Positions 14,695 to 20,828 of a DNA stretch of 20,828 nt are shown here, one piece after another. Position 1 is the stretch's first letter. Every line of letters starts with the position of its first letter. A model generated the notes under the pieces. The model saw only the letters and a list, made by a program, of their open reading frames with translations, made no database searches and had not been told where the DNA came from. Source of the DNA: an uncultured Oscillospiraceae bacterium (lineage in GTDB: Bacteria; Bacillota_A; Clostridia; Oscillospirales; Oscillospiraceae); assembly GCA_910579155.1 (NCBI GenBank), contig CAJTTS010000058.1, forward strand, positions 1 through 20,828, in the 5' to 3' direction. A program made the translations under genes and the position numbers.

Positions 14695-15002
14695 TGGGTT
14701 TTGCCCCTTGCCTCGTCCTCCGTGCTGCCGATGACGGCCATGGCCTCCAGGCACTGGACGCCGTGCTCCTTGAGGGTCTGCATCAGCACCGTCTCGGCGG
14801 GTCCCATGGCCTCCAGGGTGCCGATCTGCCCCAGGGGGTGCATATCGATGCCCAGCCCGTGGCAGCTCAGGAAGAGCTCGCCGGGGTGGTGGATGTGGGG
14901 GTGGATGCTGGTCTCGCCCCAGTGGGGGAGCGTGGCCTTATAGCCCGCGCTGACCACCTTCCCGGAGTGATCCCGCCTGGTGTTCTCATTCCAAGTCAGC
15001 AT
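14691..15002 (-). CDS. Conserved hypothetical protein, 103 aa, His-rich
   Basis: I do not recognise a family. The product has a His-rich centre (HWGETSIHPHIHHPGELFL, about 27-45) that might bind metal, then CHGLGIDMHPLGQIG and a helical C-terminus (ETVLMQTLKEHGVQCLEAMAVI). ATG at 15002 follows GGAGGCGGACGGCT and overlaps the RHH gene by 17 bp, so translation is probably coupled. Its stop overlaps the -35 of the strong leftward promoter, marking the boundary between the front genes and the T4SS block. Its role is unknown. Confidence 0.7.
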   Translation of the reverse strand: MLTWNENTRRDHSGKVVSAGYKATLPHWGETSIHPHIHHPGELFLSCHGLGIDMHPLGQIGTLEAMGPAETVLMQTLKEHGVQCLEAMAVIGSTEDEARGKTH

Positions 15003-15327
15003 AGCCGTCCGCCTCCTTCCGCTCCGCCTCGTCCAGCGCCTGCCGGATGAGATCCAGCACGAACCGCTTCTGGCTCACCTTCTTGCCGGTGCGGGCGCTT
15101 TCCCGCTCCAGATGGGCCTTCAGCCGCTGGAACATCTCCTCCGGCATTTGGAACGCCATGGTGCGCATACCTTCCGTCATTTTCTCACTCCCTTTTTCGT
15201 AATAGTCGGTCAGCAGACCGGTGATGTAGGCGCTCAGGGTGACCCCGGCCTGTTCCTGGGCCGCCCGGACCCGTTCGTGGAGCTCCACCGGGATCATAGC
15301 GCACAGATTTTTTCGATTCTCTGCCAT
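14986..15327 (-). CDS. Protein with two ribbon-helix-helix-like segments, 113 aa
   Basis: The protein reads as two RHH/Arc-like units. The first (about residues 10-45) has MIPVELHERVRAAQEQAG, then SAYITGLLTDYY. The second (about 54-102) has MRTMAFQMPEEMFQRLKAH, then SQKRFVLDLIRQALDEAE. Such proteins bind DNA as paired strands and often regulate plasmid or ICE genes. ATG at 15327 follows AAAGGAGCACAATA. It lies two genes upstream of the two facing promoters at 14360-14694 and may control them; that is inference. Tandem RHH units in one chain are less common than single ones. Confidence 0.75.
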   Translation of the reverse strand: MAENRKNLCAMIPVELHERVRAAQEQAGVTLSAYITGLLTDYYEKGSEKMTEGMRTMAFQMPEEMFQRLKAHLERESARTGKKVSQKRFVLDLIRQALDEAERKEADGYADLE

Positions 15328-15443
15328 TATTGTGCTCCTTTCTCGTTTTTGGTAGCCCAAGTATACCGTCAACCGGGGCACAAAGCTATCCACCATAAGC
15401 AACGAAGATTTCGCCGGAAACGAAGCAAATGGAACAATCGCCG

Positions 15444-16151
15444 TCACAGGCCGGACATTGTCATCCCCATATTGAGGCCGGGTTCTTCCTGGACGGTCAT
15501 CCCGGCGCGGATGGCCCGGTATTCTTCCTGAAGGGCCTGCCTGTCGGCCTGGAGCTCACCGGGGCCGATGGCCCTGCCAAACACGGCTTCCGCCGCCGAC
15601 CGAAACTCCCCAAGGGGCATACACAGCTGATCCTCAAAGAGCTGGAACTCCACGATCTCCTGGGGCGTTTTCCCCTCATACCAGCGCAGTTCATTGATCT
15701 GCCGGAGTTCCTCTGTGGTGAAGCCCATAGCTTGACCGCTGGCTTCGGTGTATGCCATGGCGTCGAAAGCGTCATCGCCTTCCTGGGCGGAGACCACCAC
15801 CGGCTTCCCGCAGATCTGGAGCAGTCCTTTTGCTGCGGCCCGGGTGGCGATATCCCCGCCCTGCGCCAACTCCTGGAGCCTCCCGTCACTGATGCCCCTG
15901 CCGTAGCTGCGGCCCTCGCGCCGGGTGTCAATGGGGCGCACGGTGGCCGTGTATTCCGTGAGGCCGTCCGGGAGGGGCTCCTCCCCGTAGGGATCCGGTT
16001 CCAGGCAGATCACCGCGCCCACGCTGGACAATGGGCTGGTGGACACGCCGAACCCGTAAGGGCCGGGGCCCACCCGGCACAGCCCCATGGTGAGGGTGCG
16101 GAGCTCCTCCGCCAGCCGCAGCATCCTGTTCTCTGTGTTATTGTCATTCAT
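15444..16151 (-). CDS. Hypothetical ICE protein, 235 aa
   Basis: No family is recognised. The product is soluble and mixed alpha/beta. It has a Gly/Pro-rich early region (GLCRVGPGPYGFGVSTSPLSS), a segment RREGRSYGRGISDGRLQELAQGGDIATRAAAKGLL at about 78-112 and a helical C-terminus. ATG at 16151 overlaps the methyltransferase stop as ATGA, 10 bp after GGAG; an in-frame ATG two codons earlier is also possible. It is translated with the methyltransferase and ends 116 bp before the RHH gene start. In that 116-bp gap I see only a weak TATACT box and no strong signal. Confidence 0.72.
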   Translation of the reverse strand: MNDNNTENRMLRLAEELRTLTMGLCRVGPGPYGFGVSTSPLSSVGAVICLEPDPYGEEPLPDGLTEYTATVRPIDTRREGRSYGRGISDGRLQELAQGGDIATRAAAKGLLQICGKPVVVSAQEGDDAFDAMAYTEASGQAMGFTTEELRQINELRWYEGKTPQEIVEFQLFEDQLCMPLGEFRSAAEAVFGRAIGPGELQADRQALQEEYRAIRAGMTVQEEPGLNMGMTMSGL

Positions 16152-17767
16152 GCGCATTCATCTCCTTTTTCCAAAACCAAAGCCATCCCCCGCATGAGAT
16201 ATTCCACACACGGGATGGCGACACTATTCCCCAACGCCCGGTAACGGGCGGAGTCCGCCGCGCCGGGGAGGGCTGTCCAATCGTCCGGGAACCCTTGGAG
16301 GCGCTCGCATTCCCTCGGTGTGAGCCGCCTGATCAGCAGCGGCGCTTCCACGATCAGCTTGTCCTGCGAAACATACTGGGCGTTGGGGCCTTTGCTGTCG
16401 CTACTGGTAAGCGCCCCTACAGTTTCCTGATAAACGAGGTCTGTGGCATCCTTTTCCTGGTGGGCGCTCTGGGTGGAGGCCACCTCGCCCTCCTGGAATT
16501 TGTCCGCCCTCTGCCGCGAAAAAACAGCGTGGTGGTCCGTGGCGGTGAGGGTGTAGGCGACGTCCTCCTGGAAGCCGATGCCGTTGCCGCCGTTGTGCGG
16601 CTGGCGGTCGATGGCGTTCCCCGTGATGCAGAACACAGGTTCCTCCTCCTGCAAAACTAAACTTAGATTGTTCCCTCCAGTACCCGCACGGGCAGATAAA
16701 GTGGGAGCAATCGGGTGTGGCCCGGTATATCTCGCGTCAATGCCGTGGTTCTCATAAAGCGTAACAGGCAACTGTTTGGTTTCGCTTTGAGGAATCTGAA
16801 CTACTAAAGGCTGATGCCCGTGCTCCTGCGCCCGGAGGGTGCCCGAGATATCCTCCGAGCCCCCCATGATCCGCCCGCCCTGGTCGTTGAGGCACAGCAC
16901 CGAGGGCATCATATTGCCGCTGGCAGTTCCCTTCAAGGTGGGCGCGATCTCCTCCTGATAGCCGATGCTGCCAGCGGACGGCCCCGCCCCGGCGCAGAAG
17001 CCTGCGGCGAAAATGAGACCGCCCGGTTTGGCCTCGCCGCTGTTGATGGTGGGGGACACGCCCTCCGGCGAGGTGATCCGGGCCTGCTGGGTGTCCCAGG
17101 GGGTGAGGCAGCCCCCGTGCTCGGCGGTATCTGCCGCCAGCACCAGCCCAGCGGGATTCCGCCCGCCGCAGCCGTCAGCGCCTGCCAGCGTGGGTGCCGT
17201 GCCCTCTGGCGTAAAGATGCGGGTCTGCTGGGTGTCCCAGGGGTTCAGGCAGTTCGCCACAAATGTTTGCTGTTTGATCCCAGGCTGGGCACCCAGCGCC
17301 CCGGCCACGTCATGCAGGTCGCGCACCTCGTCCCTCTGATTTGCCGCAAAGGCCGTGACGAAGGTCTGCATCTGCATATTGTTGGTCGCCATCAGCGCCC
17401 CAGCCGTCTCACCCAGGTCGATGGCCTCATCTCTTTGGTTCATGTGGAACGCCAGCGGCGGCCCGCCTTCCACGGGGATAACATATACGGTCAGCCCCGC
17501 CTGGGCCTTTAACGCCATCTCCAGCTGGGGCGGCAGGGGCTTGCCCCGCTCACGGGCCCGCCGTAGGATACCCAGGCAGGCTTTCCGGCTCAAATAGTAT
17601 TTTTTCGGCGGCGAGCCCTCCAAAATCGCTGATAAGGAAGATGCGCGCCCTTCTCTGGGCGAGACCCCAGTATTGAGCGTCCGCGACCCGCCAAGCCAGG
17701 GAGAATGTAGTTCCCATTCGTATTCGCCCAGCAAATTGCCACGGCCAGGGGTGAGGTCGAGGGACAT
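16148..17767 (-). CDS. C5 cytosine methyltransferase, C-terminal half (motifs IX-X) with repeat region
   Basis: The last 70 residues hold the C-terminal signature of DNA cytosine-C5 methyltransferases (RRLTPRECERLQGFPDDW, then YRALGNSVAIPCVEYL, motifs IX-X). They are preceded by about 350 residues of degenerate repeats with a G..aPTL.a..g.G motif, perhaps target-recognition modules. The frame overlaps the N-terminal half in the +1 frame. Upstream it still reads sensibly (TLNTGVSPREG, SSLSAILEG, KKYYLSRKACLGILRRA), which I recall from phage and ICE proteins. The start is unresolved. ATG at 17767 lacks a ribosome site, and frameshifting or a later start is possible. It would have 539 aa from that ATG. 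Confidence 0.75.
   Translation of the reverse strand: MSLDLTPGRGNLLGEYEWELHSPWLGGSRTLNTGVSPREGRASSLSAILEGSPPKKYYLSRKACLGILRRARERGKPLPPQLEMALKAQAGLTVYVIPVEGGPPLAFHMNQRDEAIDLGETAGALMATNNMQMQTFVTAFAANQRDEVRDLHDVAGALGAQPGIKQQTFVANCLNPWDTQQTRIFTPEGTAPTLAGADGCGGRNPAGLVLAADTAEHGGCLTPWDTQQARITSPEGVSPTINSGEAKPGGLIFAAGFCAGAGPSAGSIGYQEEIAPTLKGTASGNMMPSVLCLNDQGGRIMGGSEDISGTLRAQEHGHQPLVVQIPQSETKQLPVTLYENHGIDARYTGPHPIAPTLSARAGTGGNNLSLVLQEEEPVFCITGNAIDRQPHNGGNGIGFQEDVAYTLTATDHHAVFSRQRADKFQEGEVASTQSAHQEKDATDLVYQETVGALTSSDSKGPNAQYVSQDKLIVEAPLLIRRLTPRECERLQGFPDDWTALPGAADSARYRALGNSVAIPCVEYLMRGMALVLEKGDECA
17080..17252 (-). repeat. Near-identical 32-bp direct repeats inside the methyltransferase
   Basis: Positions 17080-17111 and 17221-17252 agree at 29 of 32 bases, 141 bp (47 codons) apart and in the same frame. 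They encode CLTPWDTQQAR and CLNPWDTQQTR, two copies of one module in the repeat region. Weaker copies (AGALMATNN, AGALGAQPG, APTLKGTAS, APTLSARAG) continue on both sides. Confidence 0.8.
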
Positions 17768-18236
17768 GAACGGTATCGCAATTAATTTTACAGATCTCCT
17801 CGAGGACGATCCGGAAGTCCTCGCCTTTCGGCGTCCCCGAGCTGAATGCCCCTGGCACGTTTTCCCAACACATGAATCTTGGACGAATAGACACACCTGA
17901 CCGTCCTCGCTGCACATCTGCCGCTCTCATCTCCTTTACGATGCGTATTTGTTCCATAAAAAGGCCGGAACGCGCCCCGGCAAGCCCTGCGCGCGTCCCG
18001 GATGCCACGCTCAGGTCTTGACAGGGTGAGCCCCCGCAGATGATGTCCACCGGGGGCAGCTCGGCCCCGTCCAGCTTGGTGATATTCCCCACGTGGAGCA
18101 TATCGGGAAAGTGCTTTTTGGTCACCTGGATGGGGAACGTCTCGATCTCGCTGGCCCAGACTGGGGTGATGCCGTTGCGCACCGCCGCCAGCGGGAACCC
18201 GCCGATCCCGTCAAAAAGGGAAGCCATGGTCAGCAT
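17550..18236 (-). CDS. C5 cytosine methyltransferase, N-terminal catalytic half
   Basis: The 228-aa protein carries the S-adenosylmethionine and catalytic motifs of DNA cytosine-C5 methyltransferases: motif I LFDGIGGF (7-14), motif IV GGSPCQDLS with catalytic Cys72, motif VI ENVPG (125-129) and motif VIII QRRARIFLI (194-202). It ends at EPESLPGYPTAGP before motifs IX-X, which are in the overlapping downstream frame. ATG at 18236 overlaps the DUF4406 stop by 7 bp and has GGAGG just upstream; ATG 18227 is an alternative. Split enzymes of this layout are known (M.AquI, M.EcoHK31I), so the two parts may assemble. A one-base frameshift in a once single gene is the alternative. Confidence 0.85.
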   Translation of the reverse strand: MLTMASLFDGIGGFPLAAVRNGITPVWASEIETFPIQVTKKHFPDMLHVGNITKLDGAELPPVDIICGGSPCQDLSVASGTRAGLAGARSGLFMEQIRIVKEMRAADVQRGRSGVSIRPRFMCWENVPGAFSSGTPKGEDFRIVLEEICKINCDTVHVPRPHPWPWQFAGRIRMGTTFSLAWRVADAQYWGLAQRRARIFLISDFGGLAAEKILFEPESLPGYPTAGP

Positions 18237-18625
18237 GGGGCCTCCATGGAGGGGCCGGGGGATCGTTCCGGCTCGTCCTCCCAGCTCAGGTCGTCGGGGG
18301 GACGGTAGAGGATCTCCTCCATGCTGACTGTCCGCACGGGGATGTCCAGCTCCTCGGCCAGCTCACGCTCCTTTGCCATGCCGGGGCTGACCATGTCCCC
18401 GCACAGCCACAGCTCGTCGCACAGGCCCAGCATCTGGCTGCCCATCCGCATCCCCAGCTCCCGCTGGACGGGATCGTTGTCGTCCAGCATTTGGGGGTAG
18501 AGGAGATGGGGCGCGAAGGGGGTGGCCCCCTGGGCCATGGCGTTCAGGCACGCCTGCCGCGCGAAGCCGAGGTTGGCGTCCACATCCCCGGACAGCGGCG
18601 AGGCGATATAAACTAATTTTCTCAT
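18230..18625 (-). CDS. DUF4406 family (nucleoside 2-deoxyribosyltransferase-like) protein
   Basis: The 131-aa protein starts MRKLVYIASPLSGD with a following Asn, the strand-loop signature of DUF4406 and deoxyribosyltransferase-like proteins. It continues APHLLYPQMLDDNDPVQRELG, then CDELWLCGDMVSPGMAKE, where Asp/Glu residues of the nucleotide-binding pocket are expected. The fold suggests binding or cleaving a nucleotide; no substrate is known. ATG at 18625 follows GAAGGGGAACGCA. It overlaps the methyltransferase start by 7 bp, so the two are probably made together. The C-terminal 20 residues (EDEPERSPGPSMEAPC) are unconserved-looking. Confidence 0.85.
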   Translation of the reverse strand: MRKLVYIASPLSGDVDANLGFARQACLNAMAQGATPFAPHLLYPQMLDDNDPVQRELGMRMGSQMLGLCDELWLCGDMVSPGMAKERELAEELDIPVRTVSMEEILYRPPDDLSWEDEPERSPGPSMEAPC

Positions 18626-18645
18626 TGCGTTCCCCTTCTTCTGAA

Positions 18646-19512
18646 CTATTTTCCGGCCACCGCCGAGGCGATGACCTTGGTGGTGCTCACCGCCATCTGG
18701 GCGGTGTGGACGGCGGAGGTCAGGCTGGCCTTGGTGGAGGTATCCAGCCCGAAGGCCCCGGCGATCCGGGGAACCTCGCCTGCGGACAGCATTAGGCCCA
18801 ACCCCAGCAGGGCATTGTCGCTGAACACCATCAGTCCAGCAACCAGGATTGTGGACTGCAAAAATGAGGTGAGGCACAGGCCAATGATCTGTTTGCACCA
18901 CTGGGTAAAGCCGTCCGTGTATCCCCGGGCGACACTGAACATATACAGCGACCCCACCGCGATCTGGATGAGCAGGATGCCGCCCCGCTTGAGACTGGCA
19001 AAAAACACTTTGAGCACGGCATAGGCCATGAGAATGACACAAAACAGCATTAAAATGGGGTTGAAGGTGGATCCCCCAAAGATGAAATCCACCGTGGACG
19101 AGGTCAATCCTCCCACGGTGGTGAGTTTGGTGATGATGTTCTGCCCCACGTCGCCGATGCTGGTACCCAGTCCGGTGATGCTGGCGGTGAAGCTGGCTTG
19201 GAGTGAAACCGAAAGCGCATAGAGCCGGACGGGGACGGTGGAGAACAGGCTCACCGCCATAAAGCCCTTGAGGCAGTTGATAGAGGTCTGGCGGATGTTG
19301 CCCCGGCCCGAGGAGTATTCGATGCCGAACTCGAAGCAGGACACCACGATGCTCACGCCGAACAGCGCCCAGCCCAGCTGGTTGAAAAAATGCACCACCG
19401 CCTGCACCCAGGGCAGGTCGAATAGCTCCACGCCCATGTTGCCCATGAGGGCGAAGAACGCGCCCAAAAAGCCCACAACCTGGCTGTATATCCAGTCCAG
19501 GATCTCGTTCAT
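18646..19512 (-). CDS. TrbL/VirB6-like conjugal membrane protein (DUF6045-like)
   Basis: This 288-aa polytopic membrane protein probably forms the inner-membrane part of the T4SS channel. It begins MNEILDWIYSQVVGFLGAFF and has hydrophobic spans at about 10-25, 45-62, 82-105, 150-178, 182-200 and 210-240. It includes the family-like segment FEFGIEYSSGRGNIRQTS (60-77) and a Ser/Thr/Ala-rich C-terminus. ATG at 19512 gives the usual family start but has no good ribosome site. GAGGTGA lies 35 bp upstream, and the frame is open from a TGA there without ATG, GTG or TTG, so translation initiation is odd. It is separated from prgI by six genes, unlike the compact order I recall for Tn1549. Confidence 0.85.
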   Translation of the reverse strand: MNEILDWIYSQVVGFLGAFFALMGNMGVELFDLPWVQAVVHFFNQLGWALFGVSIVVSCFEFGIEYSSGRGNIRQTSINCLKGFMAVSLFSTVPVRLYALSVSLQASFTASITGLGTSIGDVGQNIITKLTTVGGLTSSTVDFIFGGSTFNPILMLFCVILMAYAVLKVFFASLKRGGILLIQIAVGSLYMFSVARGYTDGFTQWCKQIIGLCLTSFLQSTILVAGLMVFSDNALLGLGLMLSAGEVPRIAGAFGLDTSTKASLTSAVHTAQMAVSTTKVIASAVAGK

Positions 19513-19564
19513 AACGACGGATGCGACGAAATTCCAAATAAAAATAGTAAGTCACCTCATTCTG

Positions 19565-19573
19565 TGGTATAAT
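19565..19573 (+). promoter_or_regulatory. Extended -10 promoter for the helicase gene
   Basis: TGGTATAAT gives a perfect -10 with a TG extension; no -35 of quality is seen 16-18 bp upstream. The start would be near 19580, inside the left arm of the hairpin that follows, 50 bp before the helicase ATG. Confidence 0.6.
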
Positions 19574-19574
19574 G

Positions 19575-19603
19575 ATGCCCCCGGCATATGGTGCCGGGGG
19601 CAT
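19575..19603. other. Perfect 11-bp inverted repeat at the helicase transcript start
   Basis: ATGCCCCCGGC (19575-19585) and GCCGGGGGCAT (19593-19603) flank a seven-base loop. There is no U-tract on either strand, so it is not a standard terminator. It may be an operator for a dimeric regulator, or a 5'-end mRNA stem like the one at 14395. Confidence 0.65.
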
Positions 19604-19630
19604 TTGCGAAGGATAAGTGAGGGCGGTCCT

Positions 19631-20828
19631 ATGACCTACTCCCAATTCAAAGATACATACTCCGTCTGCCTGAACCCCCAGCAGGAGGCGGCAGTGCGGC
19701 AGGTGGACGGCCCCGTGCTGCTCTTGGCGGTGCCGGGGAGCGGCAAGACCACGGTGCTGGTCACCCGCCTGGGATACATGATCTATTGCAAGGGCATCCG
19801 CCCGGAAAGCATCCTCACTGTTACCTATACGGTCACGGCTACCAAGGACATGAAGGCCCGGTTCGTCCGCCTTTTCGGCGAGGAACACGCGGACAAGCTC
19901 ACCTTCCGCACCATCAACGGGCTGTGCGCGGTGGTGATCCGCTACTATGCCAAGGTGAAAGGTTCCCAGCCCTTCGCCCTAACGGACGATGAAGGGCGGC
20001 TCAACGCCGTGATTCGGGAGCTACTGTCCAAGGGCGGGGGTGGCTATCCTTCAGACCAGCAGGTCAAGGAGGCCCGCACCCACATCACCTTCTGCAAAAA
20101 CATGATGTTCAGCGACGCCGATGTGGAGAGCCATTCCGTGGACGGTATGGATTTCCCCGCGGTCTACAAGGGCTATCAGGCATTCCTGCTGAACAACCGC
20201 CTGATGGATTTCGACGACCAGATGGTGTTCACTTACCGTATCTTCCGGCAGTACCCGGATATCCTGGCCCATTTCCAGCGCCGCTGGCCGTACCTCTGTG
20301 TTGACGAAGCGCAGGACACGTCCAAGATCCAGCACGCCATCCTCCGCCAGCTGGCGGCGCAGTCCCAAAACATCTTCATGGTGGGGGACGAGGATCAGAG
20401 CATCTACGGCTTCCGGGCGGCGTGGCCCCAGGCGTTGCTGGAATTCGAGCAGACCTACCCCGGCGCAAAGGTTTTGATGATGGAGACCAATTACCGCTCC
20501 ACCAAGTCCATCGTGGAAGCGGCGGACGCTTTCATCCAGCCCAACGAGAGCCGCCGACCCAAGCATATGCGCACGGACAATCCCCAGGGCGTGGCCATCA
20601 AAATGGTTTCGCTGGCGGACTACAACCGTCAGTACAACTATTTGCTGAAAATCGCCCAAAACTGCAAGGAGCAGACGGCGGTGTTGTACCGCAACAACGA
20701 CAGCGCCCTGCCCCTCATCGACCTGCTGGAGCGGGAGGGAGTGCCCTATGCCTGCCGCCAGCGGGAAGGGTTTTTCTTCACCAGCCCCATCGTCCGGGAC
20801 ATCACCGATATGCTGGAGTTCGCCTTTG
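19631..20828 (+). CDS. UvrD/PcrA-like superfamily 1 helicase, N-terminal part
   Basis: This is an ATP-driven DNA helicase, cut by the right edge after 399 codons. The order of SF1A motifs is clear: Q motif LNPQQEAAV (14-22), Walker A AVPGSGKTT (34-42), motif Ia region TYTVTATKDM, motif II CVDEAQDT, motif III MVGDEDQSIYGFRAA and NYRST (motif IV). ATG at 19631 follows GAGGG. It is divergent from the TrbL gene and so not part of the transfer operon, with its own extended -10 promoter and 5' hairpin. It may be ICE cargo involved in DNA processing or repair, or lie just outside the transfer module. Confidence 0.93.
   Translation, partial: MTYSQFKDTYSVCLNPQQEAAVRQVDGPVLLLAVPGSGKTTVLVTRLGYMIYCKGIRPESILTVTYTVTATKDMKARFVRLFGEEHADKLTFRTINGLCAVVIRYYAKVKGSQPFALTDDEGRLNAVIRELLSKGGGGYPSDQQVKEARTHITFCKNMMFSDADVESHSVDGMDFPAVYKGYQAFLLNNRLMDFDDQMVFTYRIFRQYPDILAHFQRRWPYLCVDEAQDTSKIQHAILRQLAAQSQNIFMVGDEDQSIYGFRAAWPQALLEFEQTYPGAKVLMMETNYRSTKSIVEAADAFIQPNESRRPKHMRTDNPQGVAIKMVSLADYNRQYNYLLKIAQNCKEQTAVLYRNNDSALPLIDLLEREGVPYACRQREGFFFTSPIVRDITDMLEFAF

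Noticed and set aside
17080..17252. CRISPR-like repeats
   Set aside because: Only two close copies, in frame inside a coding repeat region, with no regular spacer set and no cas genes.
17768..17917. Extension of the methyltransferase C-terminal frame upstream to 17917
   Set aside because: No family-like sequence and no ribosome site; open only because of the overlapping catalytic frame.
19575..19603. Intrinsic terminator for either flanking gene
   Set aside because: The perfect stem has no U-tract on either strand and lies between divergent genes where no transcript should end.
18626..19888. Long 5' extension of the DUF4406 frame (552 codons)
   Set aside because: The extension overlaps the TrbL gene in another frame and the helicase in antisense; the DUF4406 protein has its own start and ribosome site at 18625.

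Overview
The window looks like most of the transfer module of an integrative and conjugative element (ICE) of the Tn1549-like type, in a GC-rich Clostridia host (probably a gut Oscillospirales or Lachnospirales relative). The basis is the gene content: a MobL/MobP-type relaxase, a VirD4 coupling ATPase, a VirB4 ATPase, PrgI-like and TrbL-like membrane proteins, an M23 wall hydrolase and a toprim/DUF3991 protein. Strong AGGAGG-type ribosome sites and frequent TTG/GTG starts also fit. The host assignment is inference; no rRNA or other marker is present.

Almost everything is read leftwards on the minus strand. In order of transcription: a TrbL-like protein (19512-18646), a DUF4406 protein, a C5 cytosine methyltransferase split over two overlapping frames (18236-16148), an unknown protein, a tandem ribbon-helix-helix (RHH) protein and a short unknown protein. 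A regulatory island follows (14317-14694). Then come PrgI-like, a T4SS-associated protein, VirB4, a PAPS-reductase-like PP-loop protein, a 467-aa unknown protein, the M23 hydrolase, a 274-aa unknown protein, two tandem DUF6103-like paralogues and a 178-aa protein. After a 537-bp hairpin-rich non-coding stretch come a small RHH protein, an oriT-like region, the relaxase (apparently with an ACG start), a toprim/DUF3991 protein, a 109-aa protein and VirD4. VirD4 is cut by a group II intron of the LtrA (mitochondrial-like) type that runs off the left edge.

Three plus-strand units break the pattern: a DUF2200 gene with its own promoter (2974-3387), a 31-residue hydrophobic peptide gene behind a perfect consensus promoter (14360-14606), and a UvrD/PcrA-type helicase (from 19631, open at the right edge).

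The most unusual region is 14317-14694. Two perfect consensus promoters face each other across about 280 bp. Between them lie a one-transmembrane 31-aa peptide, a GNRA-capped 5' hairpin, a hairpin that buries the peptide's ribosome site, and a 9-bp stem at its stop codon. An intrinsic-terminator-like hairpin sits directly in front of the PrgI gene. This could be an undescribed type I toxin-antitoxin-like unit, an antisense switch for the T4SS operon, or both. The second most unusual is the methyltransferase, where about 200 bp are open and family-like in two frames.
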